Shown here: in pieces, positions 1 to 5,085 of the stretch
Layout of the letters: each line of letters opens with the position of its first letter
Numbering within the stretch: position 1 is the stretch's first letter
NCBI GenBank assembly: GCA_024636075.1
Contig: JAGXHS010000196.1
Span: 1-5,144 of the forward strand
Length of the DNA: 5,144 nucleotides
Reading direction: 5' to 3'
Source: Propionibacteriaceae bacterium
GTDB lineage: Bacteria; Actinomycetota; Actinomycetes; Propionibacteriales; Propionibacteriaceae
Made by a program: the position numbers and the translations under genes
Notes under the pieces: generated by a model
Databases searched by the model: none
Seen by the model: only the letters and a program-made list of their open reading frames with translations
Told to the model about the DNA's origin: nothing

Positions 1-26
1 GGTGGCACCCCCAAGACATGAGACCA

Positions 27-61
27 AGACTTTCCAGTGAAGTCTGGGGTACTTTCGTACC
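27..61. repeat. Two adjacent short hairpins
   Basis: The first stem pairs 27-32 with 40-45 (6 bp, 7-nt loop). The second pairs 48-52 with 57-61 (5 bp, 4-nt loop). Only two bases separate them. Read on the minus strand the second is GGUAC-GAAA-GUACC, a stem closed by a GNRA-type tetraloop, which would be stable for its size. Neither is followed by a U-tract on either strand, so calling them a terminator is not justified. They could belong to the leader or trailer of a gene to the left. Confidence 0.3.
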
Positions 62-67
62 GTTCTC

Positions 68-102
68 ATGCTAGCATAAGACTAGACGTGCATAGATATG
101 CA
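68..102. promoter_or_regulatory. Pair of A+T-rich palindromes, operator-like
   Basis: ATGCTAGCAT at 68-77 is a perfect 10-bp palindrome. TGCATA-GA-TATGCA at 89-102 is a perfect 6+6 bp inverted repeat with a 2-bp centre. Their centres are about 23 bp apart, close to two DNA turns, as for a two-site operator. Both lie in the only A+T-rich patch of this end of the window. No regulated gene is visible, because the region is downstream of the tRNA and more than 200 bp from the channel gene. The operator role is inference. Confidence 0.25.
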
Positions 103-175
103 ACAAGGGTAAGGACACCAAACCAAGCTCGACAAGGCATAACTCCAAGCCAACGGCAGATTACCGGGGCAAACG

Positions 176-246
176 AGCGGATGACGGGAATCGAACCCGC
201 GTAGCCAGTTTGGAAGACTGGGACTCTACCATTGAGCTACATCCGC
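176..246 (-). tRNA. tRNA-Gly (anticodon UCC)
   Basis: The minus strand folds into a complete 71-nt cloverleaf. GCGGATG (246-240) pairs perfectly with CATCCGC (183-177) as a 7-bp acceptor stem, with U at 176 as the discriminator base. The D-arm is GCTC/GAGT. The anticodon arm is CCAGT-CTTCCAA-ACTGG, with anticodon TCC at 214-212. A 4-nt variable loop and a T-arm GCGGG-TTCGATT-CCCGT follow. The anticodon reads GGA (and possibly other GGN) glycine codons. The CCA tail is not encoded, so it must be added by CCA-adding enzyme. A possible -10 element TACTCT (273-268) lies about 21 nt upstream of the 5' end, without a good -35, so the promoter is unproven. No 3' terminator with a T-run is visible. 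Confidence 0.97.
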
Positions 247-299
247 ATGCCGACCGGCGGCCGTGCCAGAGTACCCGATACTTCGCACCGGTTGCATCT

Positions 300-328
300 T
301 TCACACCTCGCCCAAAGCCGATTAGTCT
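300..328 (+). promoter_or_regulatory. Candidate sigma-70-type promoter of the channel gene
   Basis: TTCACA at 300-305 matches the TTGACA -35 consensus at five of six positions. A spacer of exactly 17 bp separates it from TAGTCT at 323-328, which fits the actinobacterial TAnnnT -10 pattern. Transcription would be expected to begin about 7 nt downstream, near 335-336, which coincides with an in-frame GTG codon at 336. This fits the missing Shine-Dalgarno sequence and suggests a leaderless mRNA. The spacing is seen; the activity is inferred. Confidence 0.42.
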
Positions 329-329
329 C

Positions 330-1649
330 ATGGGTGTGGATCAAAACACTCAGCGACAAGCCCTGGACAACTTGACGGTGGCTCTGTATGCCGCTGGAGG
401 TCTGTTGGTGGCCCTTCTGCTCTCCACCGTGATCTCGGTGGCGATGCGAATCGTCATCCGCCGGCGTCGACGGTTGAGCTTCATCTCTGACAGATTGAAG
501 CATCCGCAACGCGTGGTCCTGATCCTGCTGGGAATCGGTCTGGCGATCTCCTACGGAACCAGTTCGACCGTGCAGGGTTTCGAGTTGTCGTGGCGGGGCA
601 CCTACATGCACGGCTTCCTGATCGTGATGATCCTGGCCACCGCCTACCTGCTCACCGGCATCGTGCTGGCGGTACGGGATGCGGTCCTCGATCGAGTCAC
701 CAACATGGACGACACGCCCCATGCAAGGCGAGTCAAGACCCAGATGTCGGTCATCGGCCGCGTGGTAATCGCTCTGGTGTGGGTGTTGGCCATCGCCGGT
801 GCGCTGCTGACTTTCCAGAGTTTCCGTCTGGTGGGGACCAGCCTGTTCGCCTCCGCCGGTGTGGCCTCGATCATTGCCGGCTTGGCCGCACAGTCGACGC
901 TGTCGAACATATTCGCGGGAATCCAGCTGGCGATGACTGATGCGATTCGTGTGGGCGATGTGGTCGTTGCGGAGGGCATCTGGGGCACCATCGACGAGAT
1001 CACCCTGAACTATGTGGTGCTGCGGTCGTGGGACGACCGCCGTCTGGTGCTGCCGTCCACGTACTTCACCAGGACACCATTCGAGAACTGGACGCGCAAG
1101 GTTCCCCAACTGTTGGGCACGGTGGAGATCGATCTGGACTGGCTCGTTCCGGTGGAGGCGATGCGACTGCAGCTGCGGCGAATCGTTGAGGCATCCGAGC
1201 TCTGGGACGGGCGTTCGGTCGGGCTGCAGGTGACCGAGAGCACCGGGCAGATCGTGCGGATACGCGCGGTGGTCTCGGCCACCACCGCCAGCAACCTGTG
1301 GGACCTGCGTTGTGACGTGCGCGAACAGTTGGTTTGCTGGTTGCAGACCGAGGCCCCGTACGCTCTGCCGCGTGTGCGACTCGAACCCGAACCCACCACG
1401 GCACCGTCGATTGAGGATCGCGAGCGCCTGGTCGAGGAAACCCGGGAGAAACTGGCCGAGGAACAGATTGCCCTGGCCGAACCTGACGCGCAGCAAACCA
1501 TGTTCCTGCCGATCACTCCCCCGCCCCCAGCGTCGCCCAGGAAGGGTCGCCGCAGTCGCTCAGCAAGCTCGGCAAGCTCTGCCACCAAGCCGGCACAATC
1601 CAACAAACGCCCCGGCGGTGACCTGAGCGACGATGGGCCTGATCGCTGA
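330..1649 (+). CDS. MscS-family mechanosensitive ion channel
   Basis: This is a 439-residue integral membrane channel of the MscS family, which opens under membrane tension to release solutes during hypo-osmotic shock. Hydrophobic segments fall near residues 15-43, 61-78, 94-116 and 142-163, followed by the family's pore-lining helix at 170-205 (Gly/Ala-rich, with AQSTLSNIFAGIQ at 187-199). The beta domain follows (RVGDVVVAEGIWGTIDEI at 207-224; VLPSTYF near 240-246; FENWTR at 251-256), then the alpha/beta cytoplasmic domain to about 350. The tail is unusual: a charged, probably coiled-coil helix (361-386), a Pro run (397-400), a basic Ser-rich stretch (404-420) and an acidic end. The reading frame is open back to position 210, but that would overlap the tRNA gene, so ATG 330 or GTG 336 is the start. 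There is no Shine-Dalgarno; promoter spacing favours 336. It is a single-gene unit, divergent from tRNA-Gly. Confidence 0.93.
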   Translation: MGVDQNTQRQALDNLTVALYAAGGLLVALLLSTVISVAMRIVIRRRRRLSFISDRLKHPQRVVLILLGIGLAISYGTSSTVQGFELSWRGTYMHGFLIVMILATAYLLTGIVLAVRDAVLDRVTNMDDTPHARRVKTQMSVIGRVVIALVWVLAIAGALLTFQSFRLVGTSLFASAGVASIIAGLAAQSTLSNIFAGIQLAMTDAIRVGDVVVAEGIWGTIDEITLNYVVLRSWDDRRLVLPSTYFTRTPFENWTRKVPQLLGTVEIDLDWLVPVEAMRLQLRRIVEASELWDGRSVGLQVTESTGQIVRIRAVVSATTASNLWDLRCDVREQLVCWLQTEAPYALPRVRLEPEPTTAPSIEDRERLVEETREKLAEEQIALAEPDAQQTMFLPITPPPPASPRKGRRSRSASSASSATKPAQSNKRPGGDLSDDGPDR

Positions 1650-1655
1650 GACTTC

Positions 1656-1684
1656 GATCGAAAACTGCCATCAGGTTTTCGGTT
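1656..1684 (+). terminator. Weak stem-loop after the channel gene
   Basis: CGAAAAC (1659-1665) pairs with GTTTTCG (1675-1681). The stem can extend by wobble and A-T pairs to 1656-1684, leaving a 7-nt loop, and it begins 7 nt past the channel stop codon. The arms are A+T-rich and no T-run follows, so it is a poor intrinsic terminator. A role in 3'-end stabilisation, or none, is also possible. Confidence 0.3.
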
Positions 1685-1686
1685 CG

Positions 1687-1730
1687 CCAAGCCACCTTGG
1701 ACATGTCCCGATAGATTGACCGAACGTTCG
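1687..1730 (+). promoter_or_regulatory. Palindrome cluster and possible promoter of the symporter gene
   Basis: Three inverted repeats are packed here: CCAAG-CCAC-CTTGG (1687-1700), the perfect palindrome GGACATGTCC (1699-1708) and the perfect palindrome CGAACGTTCG (1721-1730). TAGATT at 1712-1717 resembles a -10 box and would place a transcription start near 1724, inside the last palindrome. The -35 region is weak. The two perfect palindromes have centres 22 bp apart, about two helical turns, and bracket the -10 candidate, as expected for repressor sites. They do not share half-sites, so two different proteins, or chance, must be considered. Confidence 0.33.
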
Positions 1731-1766
1731 CCGTCCCTCGGGCTGGCGGGTCTGAGGGAACGTGGC

Positions 1767-1798
1767 GACGACCGTCAGCAAGGACGGCCGTCAGCAAA
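1767..1798 (+). repeat. 16-bp tandem duplication in the symporter leader
   Basis: Positions 1767-1782 (GACGACCGTCAGCAAG) are repeated at 1783-1798 (GACGGCCGTCAGCAAA) with 14 of 16 bases identical and no gap. The core CCGTCAGCAA is perfect in both copies (1772-1781 and 1788-1797). The unit is not a multiple of three, which argues against selected coding function and against the upstream GTG at 1762 being the true start. It may be a slipped-strand duplication or a pair of protein-binding sites in the 5' untranslated region. Confidence 0.6.
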
Positions 1799-1810
1799 GA
1801 AGATCGCCCA

Positions 1811-1826
1811 ATGCCAGGGGAGGCAT
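1811..1826 (+). promoter_or_regulatory. Strong ribosome binding site in a hairpin loop
   Basis: AGGGGAGG at 1816-1823 is a near-ideal Shine-Dalgarno, 7 nt before ATG 1831 but only 1 nt before ATG 1825. This decides the symporter start in favour of 1831. ATGCC (1811-1815) can pair with GGCAT (1822-1826), exposing AGGGGA in the loop while hiding the last GG and ATG 1825. That could modulate initiation but is a short, weak stem. Confidence 0.65.
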
Positions 1827-1830
1827 GTCG

Positions 1831-3312
1831 ATGCTGGAATCTGTGACAGGACGACTGGTGGAGCTCCTGTGGAGCACCCCGATGATCATCTTCATTCTCG
1901 CAGTGGGAGTGTTGTTCACCGTACTTCTGAGAGCACCCCAGATCGTTCGTGTCGGAGACATGGCGAAACAGCTCGTGGTGGGCGGCGACTCCCAGCAGGG
2001 TGTCTCCTCCTTCCAGGCGTTCGCGATGGCGCTCGCTGGACGAATCGGAGTCGGCAACATCGCCGGCGTCGCGACGGCCATCCACTTCGGCGGACCGGGA
2101 GCGCTCTTCTGGATGTGGGTGACGGCGTTCGTCGGTTCTGCAATCGCGGTGGTGGAGTCGTCGCTGGCTCAGGTGTGGAAGGAAGAGATCAACGGCGAGT
2201 ACCGCGGTGGCCCGGCCTACTACATCGCCAAGGGCATCGGTTGGAAGTGGCTCGCCATGGTGTACGCGGTGGCAGCGGTGTTCGCCTTCACGATCAGTGG
2301 ACCGTCCATCCAGTCGTTCAACATCGCGGCGTCGGTGGACAACGCGTGGGGCATCGATCCGCGGATCACCGGCGCACTGGTTGCCGTGCTGTTCTCTCTG
2401 GTGGTGTTCGGAGGGATGAAGCGGATCGGCAAGGTGTGTGGGTTCATAGTGCCTTTCATGGCAGCGGCATACATCTTGCTCGGACTGGTCATCCTGGCGA
2501 TGAACGCGTCCGCCGTGCCGGCGATGTTCTCGCTGATCTTCAGCAGCGCATTCGGCCAGGATGCGATGTTCGGCGGCATGCTGGGCGCGATCATCATGTG
2601 GGGTGTGAAGCGCGCCATCTACTCTTCGGAGGCCGGCACCGGCTCCGGCGCCCAGGCATCCGCAGCTGCCGAGGTTTCACACCCGGTCAAGCAGGGGCTG
2701 GCCCAGGGATTCTCGGTGTACGTGGACACGTTGTTCGTCTGCACCATCACGGGGTTGATGATCCTGGTCACCAACAGCTACAACGTCGTGGGCCCCGACG
2801 GCACGAATATCGTCGAGTACGTCCCCGATCTGAATGCGGGCCCCGCCTACACCCAGGCGGCCATCGACGCCACCTTCTCCGGCATGGGGTCGTCGTTCAT
2901 CGCGATTGCGATGTTCTTCTTCGCCTTCACCACCTTGCTCTCGTTCGGCTTCTACAGCGACACCAATGTCGCCTACATCCTGCGCAAGTCGCGGCACGAG
3001 AAGAAGGTCATCAACGTGGTGCGGGTGGTGCTGGCACTGTCGATCCTGCTGGGTGCCTTCCGTTCGTCCGACTTCGCCTGGAGCCTGGCCGACATCGGCG
3101 TCGGTCTCTACACCTGGATCAACCTGTTCGCACTCCTGCTGTTGACCAGGAAGGCGGTCGCGGTCTTCCGTGACTACGTCGAGCAGCGCAAGTCCGGCAA
3201 GGATCCGGTCTTCGAGCCGCGGCGGGTCGGTATCGACAACGCCCCGGTGTGGGATGCGATCTACACCCGACGCGAGGAGACTGCAAAGTACCAGGCCCGC
3301 CAGAACGCGTGA
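1831..3312 (+). CDS. AGCS-family sodium:alanine/glycine symporter
   Basis: This is a 493-residue cytoplasmic-membrane transporter of the alanine/glycine:cation symporter family (AlsT/AgcS/DagA type), which imports small neutral amino acids with Na+ (or H+). Family signatures are plain: GRIGVGNIAGVATAI (70-84) then GGPGALFWMWV (87-97) in the first conserved block; GEYRGGPAYYI (132-142); KRAIYSSEAGTGSGAQASAA (260-279); and HPVKQGLAQGFSVYVDTLF (284-302). About ten to eleven hydrophobic segments are visible, from 16-34 to 424-447, followed by a hydrophilic charged tail (450-493). Length is usual for the family. The frame is open back to GTG 1762, which would add 23 polar residues, but the strong Shine-Dalgarno supports ATG 1831. 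Exact substrate (Ala, Gly or Gln) cannot be read from sequence. It is separated from the channel gene by 181 bp with its own candidate promoter, so it is probably monocistronic. Confidence 0.93.
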   Translation: MLESVTGRLVELLWSTPMIIFILAVGVLFTVLLRAPQIVRVGDMAKQLVVGGDSQQGVSSFQAFAMALAGRIGVGNIAGVATAIHFGGPGALFWMWVTAFVGSAIAVVESSLAQVWKEEINGEYRGGPAYYIAKGIGWKWLAMVYAVAAVFAFTISGPSIQSFNIAASVDNAWGIDPRITGALVAVLFSLVVFGGMKRIGKVCGFIVPFMAAAYILLGLVILAMNASAVPAMFSLIFSSAFGQDAMFGGMLGAIIMWGVKRAIYSSEAGTGSGAQASAAAEVSHPVKQGLAQGFSVYVDTLFVCTITGLMILVTNSYNVVGPDGTNIVEYVPDLNAGPAYTQAAIDATFSGMGSSFIAIAMFFFAFTTLLSFGFYSDTNVAYILRKSRHEKKVINVVRVVLALSILLGAFRSSDFAWSLADIGVGLYTWINLFALLLLTRKAVAVFRDYVEQRKSGKDPVFEPRRVGIDNAPVWDAIYTRREETAKYQARQNA

Positions 3313-3328
3313 GCGCCCAGAACGCGTG
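3300..3328 (+). repeat. Direct repeat across the symporter stop codon
   Basis: CCAGAACGCGTG occurs at 3300-3311 and again at 3317-3328, a perfect 12-bp repeat with a 17-bp period. The first copy encodes the last residues (Gln-Asn-Ala) and leads into the TGA at 3310-3312; the second is non-coding. It may be a local duplication that arose by replication slippage. Each copy contains ACGCGT, itself palindromic. Confidence 0.55.
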
Positions 3329-3339
3329 TCGGCCAGTCC

Positions 3340-3355
3340 GAGTGACCGGTCGCTC
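3340..3355. terminator. Imperfect palindrome between convergent genes
   Basis: GAGTGACC (3340-3347) faces GGTCGCTC (3348-3355). The arms are complementary except for one T-G wobble; as RNA it could form a 6-bp stem with a CCGG loop. It fills the end of the 41-bp gap between the convergent symporter and exporter genes and touches the exporter stop codon. No T-run follows on either strand, so a bidirectional terminator role is only plausible. Confidence 0.3.
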
Positions 3356-4580
3356 AGGCGAGGTCAATGGCGATGCTGCGGGGTCGTGCCACCAACCAGA
3401 GCGCGGCGACGGCGAGTGACGCACACACCAGCATCGAGAAGGCCATCGGCACCACACTCGTCAATGGCACCAGGCCGATCAGTGGTCCCACGGCTGCCGC
3501 TGACAGCATGTTCAGTGCGCCAAGCATCGATGCGGCGGTTCCCGAATCGGAACGATGGTTGTTCAGAGCGAGCACCTGGGAATTCGGCATGCAGGCGCCG
3601 AAACCCATCGTGTACGTGAAGATCGCAGGCACCAGTGCCCAATGACCAAGGGTGGTGGTGCTGCCGATGATCATCAGTGCGGTGGCGGCAACGACCATCA
3701 GCGCCGTCGCCATGGCCAACACCCATTGCGGTCCCACGCGATATCCGATTCGGCTGCCACCCTGGACACCAACGAAGACACCGAAAGAACAGATCGCGAA
3801 GATCGTTCCGAACGAGGTCGCAGAAAGGCCGTACACCTCCTGGAAGAGCACCGACGAGGTGGAGACGTAAGAGAACAGTCCGCCGAAAGCGGCGGCCGCC
3901 GTGAGCATCACTCCGACGAACAATCTGTCACTCAGCACCCGCCGATAGGCGGCACGTAGCTCGCCGAAACCGCCGGTGGTGCGTTCGCGAGGGGGCCTCG
4001 TCTCCACCACATGACGCCACACCAACACGATGACGGTGGCTCCATAGACGGCCAGCGCCCAGAACACGCCACGCCAGTTGAGGAACTGCACCATCCATGA
4101 TCCGACAAGGGGCGCCACGATCGGCGCGAGTCCGGTGACCAGCGCCAGCCGGGACAGCATCAACACCAACCCACGACCTGAGAACAGGTCTCTGGCCATC
4201 GCCATCGCGACCACCGCACCGCCCGCGGCGCCGAACCCCTGAAGGAACCGCATCGCCGTCAGGAATCCCAAACCGGATGCGTTGGCCACCATGATTGAGG
4301 CGAGGACGTGCAGTGTCGTCATCGCCACCAGTGGGCGTTTCCGACCGAGGCGGTCACTCATCGGACCGACGAGCAACTGGCCGACAGCAAACCCGATCGT
4401 GGTGGCTGACAATGTCGCCTGCACCTGAGCGTCGCTGAGCAGGAGTTCTGCCTTGAGTACCGGGAACGCTGGCAGATAGAGGTCAATCGTGAACGGTCCG
4501 AGGCCGGTCAGCATCCCAAGCGTGATGATCACGGCGAGGCGTCGTCTGGGGCTGAAGGTGTCTCCGAGGTTGGATTGCAT
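3354..4580 (-). CDS. Bcr/CflA-type MFS multidrug exporter
   Basis: This is a 408-residue major facilitator superfamily transporter, predicted to pump drugs or other small molecules out by proton antiport. Twelve hydrophobic segments fit the full MFS length. Features typical of the Bcr/CflA (drug:H+ antiporter-1) branch are the first-helix motif TIDLYLPAFP (31-40, with the membrane acidic residue Asp33), motif A GPMSDRLGRKR (72-82), the fourth-helix region RFLQGFGAAGGAVV (111-124) with Arg111, and LAPIVAPLVGSW (151-162), resembling antiporter motif C. A hydrophilic central loop lies near 190-215. ATG 4580 is preceded by AGGAT 10 nt upstream, a modest Shine-Dalgarno; the same bases form TAGGAT, a possible -10 for a near-leaderless mRNA. 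It is co-directional with the VOC remnant upstream, whose open frame overruns this start by 52 nt. Substrate is unknown. Confidence 0.92.
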   Translation of the reverse strand: MQSNLGDTFSPRRRLAVIITLGMLTGLGPFTIDLYLPAFPVLKAELLLSDAQVQATLSATTIGFAVGQLLVGPMSDRLGRKRPLVAMTTLHVLASIMVANASGLGFLTAMRFLQGFGAAGGAVVAMAMARDLFSGRGLVLMLSRLALVTGLAPIVAPLVGSWMVQFLNWRGVFWALAVYGATVIVLVWRHVVETRPPRERTTGGFGELRAAYRRVLSDRLFVGVMLTAAAAFGGLFSYVSTSSVLFQEVYGLSATSFGTIFAICSFGVFVGVQGGSRIGYRVGPQWVLAMATALMVVAATALMIIGSTTTLGHWALVPAIFTYTMGFGACMPNSQVLALNNHRSDSGTAASMLGALNMLSAAAVGPLIGLVPLTSVVPMAFSMLVCASLAVAALWLVARPRSIAIDLA

Positions 4581-4625
4581 GTCGCTGGAATCCTACTCAG
4601 CTGCGCGACCGGGCACAGTCGCCAC

Positions 4626-4638
4626 GCTTCACTGAAGC
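4626..4638 (-). promoter_or_regulatory. Inverted repeat upstream of the exporter
   Basis: GCTTC-ACT-GAAGC is a perfect 5+5 bp inverted repeat with a 3-bp centre, 45 bp before the exporter start codon. If TAGGAT (4595-4590) is the -10 box, this site lies just upstream of the -35 position, where a regulator could act. No regulator gene is visible in the window, and a hairpin or chance occurrence is equally possible. Confidence 0.28.
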
Positions 4639-4640
4639 CC

Positions 4641-4676
4641 CTGTGACAGCTCCACGGACGCTGCGGCGTCTCACAG
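4641..4676 (-). terminator. Nested stem-loop between VOC remnant and exporter
   Basis: CTGTGA (4641-4646) pairs with TCACAG (4671-4676), and inside it GACGC (4657-4661) pairs with GCGTC (4666-4670) around a 4-nt loop. The right arms are contiguous; the left has a 10-nt bulge. It lies exactly where the VOC gene would be expected to end, so it could be its terminator, although no T-run follows. In the present frame it is read through as codons. Confidence 0.25.
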
Positions 4677-5085
4677 CCCCGGGTAGAGGAGTCGATGTTC
4701 CAGATGTTGCCCTCCGGGTCGCTCACCGCAACATTGCGGCCACCGTGCGGCGGTTCGTTGACGTCGTTGAGCGGGGTGCCACCAGCTACCAACGCGCCTT
4801 GGAGAGTCGCGTCCACCTCCTCATCGGAAGCGACGACGATGTTGCAGCACCCGACTCCGGTGGCCGGGCCGACACCCCCGTCACGATCCGAGCCGAACAT
4901 GATGCCGCCGTTGTCGCGCCACCAGAACTGCGCGTGCTGCACGATGCTCGGGTCATCCGGATCGCGCACGGTCAGGCGCTCGACGAACCCGAGCGCCCTG
5001 AGAAAGGTGATGGCTCGGTCAGCATCGGTGAACCGAAGGCATTGGAAGGGCTGATTCGCAGGGCGCCACCAGGCCCGTCACGCAC
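4671..5085 (-). pseudogene. VOC-family (glyoxalase/bleomycin-resistance fold) protein, disrupted
   Basis: The frame encodes both beta-alpha-beta-beta-beta modules of a small vicinal-oxygen-chelate protein. The first starts at PFQCLRFTDADRAITFL (5050-5000) and continues through HAQFWWRDNGGIMFGS; the second runs from GCCNIVV to the typical DPEGNIWNI (ending near 4692). Members act as dioxygenases, glyoxalases or drug-binding resistance proteins; this one's substrate is unknown. The only standard start in this frame is GTG 4969, which would remove the first strand and helix, while homologous-looking codons continue upstream to a TGA at 5080-5078 with no ATG, GTG or TTG. Past the expected end the frame continues 47 odd residues to 4529, overlapping the exporter. 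Adding one base to GGG 5048-5050 would join a GTG at 5085; adding one in 4677-4683 would give an end at TGA 4673-4671. The boundaries given assume both repairs. A sequencing error is an alternative to true decay. Confidence 0.6.

Larger units (their letters stand above)
1..175. other. Non-coding stretch rich in short inverted repeats
   Basis: No reading frame here has a credible start and coding character. It lies downstream of the minus-strand tRNA-Gly. Four short inverted repeats are clustered: AGACTT/AAGTCT (27-32 with 40-45), GGTAC/GTACC (48-52 with 57-61, which on the minus strand closes a GAAA tetraloop), the perfect palindrome ATGCTAGCAT (68-77) and TGCATA-GA-TATGCA (89-102). The part around 63-105 is clearly more A+T-rich than the rest of the window, so a promoter or operator for a gene beyond the left edge is possible. 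No T-run terminator was found. Confidence 0.5.

Noticed and set aside
1..19. Start of a minus-strand gene at ATG 19-17, or the end of a plus-strand gene at TGA 19-21
   Set aside because: Only six codons are visible in either case and there is no convincing ribosome binding site, so neither can be supported.
176..246. Integrated mobile element using tRNA-Gly as its attachment site
   Set aside because: No second copy of the tRNA 3' end and no integrase is present in the window.
210..329. N-terminal extension of the channel to the ATG at 210
   Set aside because: It would begin inside the tRNA-Gly gene, and the added 40 residues have no resemblance to a channel N-terminus.
237..1496. A 419-codon open frame on the minus strand opposite the channel gene
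   Set aside because: It is a mirror of the high-G+C channel gene, rich in His, Gln, Arg and Gly with no recognisable domain; it also reaches into the tRNA gene.
1721..1730. LexA (SOS) box
   Set aside because: The GAAC and GTTC half-sites abut with no spacer, whereas the actinobacterial SOS box has a 4-bp spacer between them.
1716..3173. A 485-codon open frame on the plus strand overlapping the symporter
   Set aside because: Its composition is Arg/Gly/His-rich and it lacks domains; the overlapping frame carries unmistakable symporter motifs.
4695..5054. A 119-codon plus-strand open frame opposite the VOC remnant
   Set aside because: The minus strand gives clear VOC-fold sequence across the same bases, while the plus-strand product is Pro/Ser/Arg-rich and unrecognisable.
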